Below are positions 57,885 to 64,000 of a stretch of 64,000 nucleotides of DNA, one piece after another. The notes beneath the pieces are model-generated. The model saw only the letters and a list, made by a program, of their open reading frames with translations. It did no database searches and was not told where the DNA came from. Where the stretch lies: contig NC_135245.1 in the NCBI RefSeq assembly GCF_947623445.1, positions 565,501 through 629,500 of the forward strand. The letters are read 5' to 3'. The position numbers and the translations under genes are program-made. The stretch comes from Clavelina lepadiformis (taxonomy: Eukaryota; Chordata; Ascidiacea; Aplousobranchia; Clavelinidae). How positions within the stretch are numbered: position 1 is the stretch's first letter; the number at the start of each line of letters is the position of its first letter.

Positions 57885-60637
57885 TTTTCAGTCCAAGATG
57901 AGCTTGACTTAATTTAACATATAAATCAGAGGCTGTATTGCGACAAGCTGGTTATATGATCAATGACCACTATACAAGCGAGTTACCAAATACATCATCA
58001 TGGCAAGTGAGACAAGTACTTAACTGTTATGAGATGAAGTATTTTATACGAACCGCTCAAGCATGAAGACCTCTGTTTCACTAAATTTGAAAATTTACCT
58101 ATGATTACTTTTACCACTATTTTTGGCTCATTAGATTTACTATTCGGGTTTCTGTTTGACCTGATTAATCCAACCTGTTTCCTGCTGTCGCCTGATATTT
58201 ATTAATAAATTTTGCCCTTTGTCCATATCTTTACTGGAAATTCCAATCCATCTAAAAACCTTGGCGGTAATTTGACGACCAAAGCGTTTGTAATTTTGTC
58301 ATTTAAAGACCTGTCATATTGCCTCGGGTCCCAAACCACTTGAAAGCGTTGTTATTAATGACAAAGCGGCGGGTTTAAATTTTATTCGATAGAGATAAAA
58401 ATGTAGTTTGCTAAATGCTCCACCACATATAAAACTTCATGTTATACTGGTTTACAAAGTTCATACCTTGACAGGTCACTTCGTTAGCTCACGAGCCCAC
58501 TTTGTCATTAAGTCGTCCTTGGTGCGAGCTTATAAAGGCCATAACAAAGCAAACAAGACATTACCACAAGAAGCAGGAAATAATGTTATTATGAAATATT
58601 AATGTTAAACCTTCCCGCAAATGTTTATGTTAAACTACCAGATAGTATTTTTTCTTCTGCTCCCAGCAAAGGTATTTCTTCTTAAAACTTTAACGCGCTT
58701 GACCGTCGTTTCCAATGATGTCATAATAGGGCTATAGCAAAAATTTATATTTTTCTTTTGGCAGGTTTTGGCAAAATGGAAACATTAAAGATTTATACTT
58801 TCAAAATATATGAGCGAGCAAGTAGTTTTGACTGAGATTAAAATTTTATTTCCAAAAGGCGGATATTTCGCGGATAAATTTACAGAATTATTCATCACCA
58901 TTGCGGCAAAAGGTTTGTTTTCTCTCGTACTTGCAAGTTTACGTTTCTGTTTGTGGCAACACCTTGCTCGATGTTATCAGTAACATCGCTGTGACATAGA
59001 AATAAAAATTGATTTAAAGTCTTTGTTTTGAACTTTCTCAGTAGGAGGAAGAACATAGTGGACAAATACAAACAGGTCTACAAGGCTCTATGTATTTTTT
59101 GTTATGACAAAAACACTTTGCCTTATTTGAACACAAAGTAACCTCCCGAAATAATACAAAAAAGTTGTCACATCATACTAAAGTGACCTGAACGTAACTC
59201 TGCTTTTAAAAGATGTCATATTTTGAACAGGGGAGGATTTTCGAACTCTAGATGATGCCCGAGAGACATTTTTTAAATTGTGTAATAACAGCAAGTTGTC
59301 ATTGCTTGCTTACGCGGTGTATTTGGTATCCATGAGCGAGGAAGTCTGAACTATACGACCTTTTATACAACGGTGTGTTACCGATTTACATCTAAAAGAC
59401 ATGTCCTAATATGAGTGTGATTTCAGGTAAAAATTGAATTACATCTCACGTTTAAACAATTGACTAAAACAATTGCATGAAATTTGCCAAATGAAACTCG
59501 GCAGCCATCTTGGATTGGTGTCCCAACGTGTGCGGTCGGTTATGATCCGCTGAACTAAATTTGTTTGAATCAAACAGCGAAAGCAAGAATTAAAAAGCCT
59601 AAGACAGAGACTTTGTTGTGTTTGAAACTCGACTCGCTGTTGAAATGCTCGTAATTTAAGAACGAACCTGGTCAAAATTGAAGGCACTTGAGAATTTATG
59701 AGCACTTTCAAGCATATTTCGTTGCTTAAGCGACCGGCCATTGACCTGGTAAAGTTATGAAAAAGGTCTTTTTGATATAATATGCTCCATAGCCAGCATA
59801 CCGACTCATATGCCTTTAGCTGCCTCAGCTGTGAATAACTGTGTTAGCTTGTTGGTGTAATTGCTTGCGGCAGTTAATAGAAAATGTGGGTCCGATTATT
59901 TCCTGAAAAACTAAGACTGAAGCAGAGAGTATAGAGACAGAGGCGAAGATTAACCAATTATAGTAGAAATAGAAAATGAGAGAAAATTTAATTGACCGAC
60001 ACCACCGCACAATACGAAAGTGACAATTTTTGTCAAGAAGTCAACACAAGAAAGGAAGGAATTTGGCAAAGATATACGACATAATTCGAGTTTCAAATTG
60101 AACTAAAATCCAATAATTTGCAATGTCTCTACTAAGAACGAATACTTAAATTGAAACAGTAGAAACATTTTTATTAATCGGTGCAACAATCATTATGTCA
60201 ATTCAATGTAATGACTAAACGGCGACGCTTTTTGTTTTCGGTCTTTAGTCAGTGAATTTGCAACGAGCCGTAACTTGACAATTCTCTGCATCGCAGCGCA
60301 CTACAAATGCTGACTTTTTGTCAACAACTTCCAATTACTTCGGTTTCGCGTTATGACGAAATAATTCCTAAAATTGTAAGTTAATGAAGTTTATTGTCAT
60401 CGAACATTGCTTAAAGCTGACTTTCGGCAAGATGAGAAGCACCTCTGACGTTATTTACAGGTGCTGCGTGTGGTGACTTTGATTCCACTCGAGTGAGCAG
60501 AGGAGACACGCTTGGTGGCGTCTCTGATGACAACGAAAACAAAAACGCAGCAAAAGAAATCTGGCTCAGCAGGCGAGATGTTTCCCGCTCAGACGATCAG
60601 GTTGTTTGGTGTTTGTTTGATCGTGCAAGTTCTGTTC
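57885..60637. other. Intergenic, no gene seen
   Basis: Upstream of the receptor signal-peptide exon. AT-rich with only short unsupported frames; no repeat family or RNA gene recognised. The receptor promoter presumably lies at its left end. Confidence 0.55.
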
Positions 60638-60645
60638 ATCTAAGC

Positions 60646-60968
60646 CAGGGGCGGGCAACTTCTTCGGTCGGCGGGCCTGATATGAGAAAATGAAGTACTT
60701 GGCGGGCCGGATTCCTGAATAGATTGGAACGCAGCTTTGTCTTATTAATGTTCATGGTCGAAAATGTTTGCTCATAAATGTATGTAGACCCGAACAGAAC
60801 AAGTAGATTTATGGCCATCTTTCTCAGGTTGGCAAACTTGGACTTATTCAGTGACGCAATACAGGGATTGCGGCAGAATGTGGCCGCAGGCCACATTATC
60901 ATGTAAGACCGGAAACTATCTGCGGGCCGCTCAAAATCCCGTCGCGGGCCGTATGTTGCCCACCCCTG
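60646..60968. mobile_element. Short hAT transposon remnant with transposase tail
   Basis: A 323-bp element with inverted tips CAGGGGCGGGCAAC and (right, inverted) CAGGGGTGGGCAAC, one mismatch in 14. Flanks ATCTAAGC (60638-60645) and GTCTAAGC (60969-60976) form an 8-bp duplication with one mismatch. On the minus strand it encodes a piece of the hAT C-terminal dimerisation region (INLLVLFGSTYIYEQTFSTM, INKTKLRSNL). It is an internally deleted derivative of a ZBED/GTF2IRD2-like hAT element. Confidence 0.82.
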
Positions 60969-60976
60969 GTCTAAGC

Positions 60977-62089
60977 CAAGGGCGGTGGAGATGATTTTTA
61001 TGAATGAAAAATGAGACAATTGCGAAAGTCGATGTCAAAGGCGGGTTAAAACGGTTGAATATCGGGAGCTAAATGACCACTTCTACGTCGGTGAAGGTCA
61101 AAGTACGACGACGCAGTTGTTTATGAAGTTGATGATCTAATAATGGTGGTTGCTAACTGTAAGCCATTAAAAGACGCATCCAGTCGTGGCGTAAAATCAC
61201 CTTAAAAGTCATCAGGAAATTATGAACTAGTTATAACAGAACGCAGCGGAGCAGACAGACGTGACACCAAAAGAATGTCTTAGTTTAGAATGGTGGGTAT
61301 AAGGCTTAGGCGAGCACCTTGAGAGATCGGGACAATTCTTGTGAGTTGTTTGAACTTTTGTCGGTTTCAAACTTTCACGCAGGGATGTTTCGAAAGCAAA
61401 TTGACGATGAATCACGTGAAACGCGTCGTTACGCAAGCACGCAAGACTTTTTAAAGAACGACGTCAGAGGAGCGTAAAATCTCATTGGTTAAATGAATGG
61501 TTGCGTAAGTGAGGAGAAACACCCGAGTAACAGGTTTAAAAGCAAAGTCAAAGTCATGGAAGTCGAGGAAACTGAAGAGTCGAGTCGAGTGATACAAAGG
61601 TTGGTTTCAGTCAATCGGATAGTTTACTTGGTGTGGACTTGAACCTAGAAATTTAGCCCAGATTTTTTTTAAATTTACTAAGCCAAATCAAAAATTAAAA
61701 AAAAACATTAATTCAGTTGAGCAAGATTTTTCAATCATTATAATGTTGATAAATGGATAAAGTTAAATTTACAGACTTCATTATAGAAAGTGGGTTGATA
61801 AGTTCTAAAGAAATTTTCGTTTTCATTGTCAAAAACAACTTTTATGTTTTCGATGAACTTTCGTATTTGTTAGAAGTAAAGCGCTAGAAGTTACGACTTG
61901 AACTTAAAACAAATACCAGAGCCGAGACAGGTTAGAACCAGCCGGTCAAATAAACCAGGACAACTTCGTGCTTGCACTTTGGACACATTTAAACTGACCG
62001 CCGTTTTCAAAATAGATTTAATTCAAAATAAATATTTGTCAATGTTGATTTCAGATTTTGATTTAAGTTATTTGTAAGCAACAATATCT
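60977..62089. other. Intergenic, upstream of right-hand connexin
   Basis: No coding or repeat structure recognised. It should contain the connexin 5' UTR and promoter; TGTTGATTTCAG at 62043-62054 could be a splice or trans-splice acceptor ahead of the ATG. Confidence 0.5.
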
Positions 62090-64000
62090 ATGGCCTGGCA
62101 TATATTTGAGAAGCTTCTAGAAGGAGTGGCCAATTATTCTCCTTTTATCGGAAAAGTCTGGATAACTTTTCTCTTTATGTTCAGGTGAGGATAATCATAG
62201 AAAATTTTCCTCCGCACGATAACCACAAGTAGTGACAAAAATAAAGTTTCTCAACTTAGTCAATGAGTAATAAAGTTAAACTTAAAATTATCTCCTGACG
62301 GTGAACGATACAAGGAACAAGCCACTGGCGCGAAATTACATTCCTGACGTCAACAGTCATCGCAAAGTTTCTTCACACTCGACTCCCCACGAACCCATTT
62401 AATATCATGGTTGGCAGCCGAGCCCGCCGAGATTAAAAGCTGTTGATGTTCAGCTTTTTAAGAAAAGAAAACTTAAGGAAATAATTCTCGTTGCGGGTTT
62501 CTCGCCGGTTATGGTTGCTCCTGGCTTCACTTGTAATCGATACGATGTTTATGTCTATAATAAGCACTTTACGGTCAACCTACAAAGCTGATGTCTATGA
62601 GAACATTTCCAGTCCTGTGTATAATGAAATAACAAATGAGATGTAATTCGACCACAATTAAATGTCATTTTAGATGAAATAAGAAAATATTTTTGAACGG
62701 TGCGTGGTGTAAATTTATTGTGACCACAACCTTAGACTTAAAAGCATCCTTAAAGGCGACATTTCCTTGTACTTCCAGGTTAATAATGGTGGCGAGCATT
62801 GGGGACACGGTGTACAGCGACGAACAGTCAGCGTTCAAATGTAACACGCTGCAACCCGGATGTGAAAACGTTTGCTTCAATGATTTCTCGCCCATCTCGC
62901 AAATCAGGTCGGTTGATGTCAGTAAAATATCTTTCAGCCATGAGATGGGAAGGCGACGATATTTCTTTTAAGAAAAGTTTCTCGAAATTCGCTCGATTTT
63001 AAATTAAATTTTGATTGACAGGTTTTGGGCTGTTCAGATTTTATTTGTGGGCACTCCGAGCATTATGTTCATCGTCTACGCGATGCACGCCATCACTACG
63101 ATACCTCCTACGTCACAGGCGAAGAAACCACATGAGAGCAAGGATGAAATAACGCCAGAATACGATGGTACGTCACAATAGGCATTATTTGCAAGTAAAC
63201 CAGGCTACAGAAGCGTTGTGGCTCGCAAACGTGTAAGATGTAAGAGTATGAGGCAGGCGGCTGCTGCACAAAGTCTAAATGCGCATCCGCCTGCACGACC
63301 GCAAAGTACCAGCTTGCAGACGGCCTTCACGATTTTGAGTTATGCGAGGTGCAACGGTTGCGGCGATATCAATGGTAGCTCGCTGCGGTTTCCGCCGCCA
63401 GCCGTTGGGCTTTTGAAGATATTTCAGGCGGCAAAGTGCAGGTTGCCAGAAATGCAGACATGAGCAGCAGATGAAGTCGGTTCGCTGCTCTCTAGTTATG
63501 ACTGGTTATTGCAATTTGTTACGTCACAATTATTTTCAGATGACGCAATCAAAAAAAAAGTGCGCCGTCGACGTTCGAAGAAACCCGAATCAAGTATGAC
63601 GTCATCCAATGGAGTACATCTGCCAGATTATGACGAAGTTATCTACACCGGACAGAATAGTAAGCTGCGAACAACACAAACGTAGACATTATGATGTATT
63701 TGACGTAGATATTGCGCGACCCTAAGTCGACTTTTACGCAAAAACGTGAGTTGGAGTCACGCAATGCGTAAGATAAGAATAGATGCATGAAATGACGTTA
63801 TAACCGAACAAAATCAAAGTCGCACAACCCTGTATTTGGACGTAACGCAAAATTGGGCAAAACATCTTACTGAATGAAACGATATTGTGAATTCAGCGAC
63901 AGATATTGCAGGTTAGAGCACACAATACCCTGCAGTGGGCGCTACCCTGCATGAAGAACGATGTGGTCACGAATTGAATAGACGCGCTCAATATCGCCGA
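62090..64000 (+). CDS. Connexin (5' part; continues beyond window)
   Basis: Four exons: 62090-62184, 62779-62907, 63022-63167 and 63540-63659, the last with a donor at its end, so more follow outside. Exon 1 is MAWHIFEKLLEGVANYSPFI plus GKVWITFLFMF, the classic connexin N-terminus and TM1. Exon 2 has DTVYSDEQSAFKCNTLQPGC and ENVC, loop 1 with C-x6-C-x3-C. Exon 3 has FWAVQILFVGTPS (TM2). Exon 4 is a basic cytoplasmic loop (KKKVRRRRSKKPE). Exon 2 is 129 bp, as in the array copies at 31-41 kb, and the first two intron positions and phases are the same. Connexins build gap junctions; TM3, loop 2 and TM4 are outside the window. The intron 63168-63539 contains a GC-rich stretch (about 63280-63460). 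Confidence 0.93.

Noticed and set aside
59439-59741. Minus-strand frame of 100 codons
   Set aside because: No recognisable motif, start context or splice pattern; treated as chance.
62693-62971. 92-codon plus-strand frame as a separate small gene
   Set aside because: It is connexin exon 2 (62779-62907) read through into both flanking introns.

Overview
The window looks like genomic DNA of a tunicate (ascidian, Ciona-like). Connexins are a chordate family, and here they are split by several coding introns, unlike the mostly single-coding-exon vertebrate connexins. Intergenic DNA is AT-rich, introns are small GT-AG introns, and MGAT2 and MTG2 are single open frames. The lineage call is inference; no species is named.

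Layout. (1) 1-19.3 kb, minus strand: two tandem paralogous genes for long nuclear-type low-complexity proteins (YLPM1-like, moderate confidence). Gene B is 11716-19252; gene A runs from 7141 off the left edge. The mitochondrial GTPase MTG2 (7472-8638) lies between them. Both paralogs share the exon order and phases of their first six exons. (2) 19.3-29.1 kb: a gene desert with one hAT-type non-autonomous transposon (25247-25691). (3) 29.1-30.4 kb, plus strand: MGAT2. (4) 30.5-41.6 kb: three tandem copies of a connexin gene (minus strand). Copy 1 has a 60-bp in-frame insertion in extracellular loop 2, copy 2 looks canonical, and copy 3 has lost its first two exons. A solo LTR sits between copies 1 and 2. 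(5) 42.1-57.9 kb, minus strand: one host gene for a relaxin-receptor/GRL101-type G-protein-coupled receptor with about a dozen LDLa modules and seven membrane helices. Its main coding exon is split, between helices 2 and 3, by an 11,890-bp Polinton (43024-54913) flanked by the 6-bp duplication TACACC. (6) 57.9-62.1 kb: non-coding, with a short hAT remnant (60646-60968). (7) 62.1 kb to the right edge, plus strand: the 5' part of a fourth connexin gene.

The Polinton looks largely whole and young. It carries a protein-primed family B DNA polymerase, a packaging ATPase, small basic proteins, a chromodomain integrase, an adenain-like protease, a small membrane protein, minor and major capsid proteins, and two opposite-strand cargo genes, one of which is a BIR/RING inhibitor-of-apoptosis-like gene. 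Its terminal inverted repeats contain 68-bp tandem units, each carrying the CRE/ATF octamer TGACGTCA, with different copy numbers at the two ends. The same octamer is strongly over-represented in the host DNA of the window. The most notable points are the exon-disrupting Polinton with CRE-studded ends and an IAP cargo, the evolving connexin array, and the YLPM1-like tandem pair.
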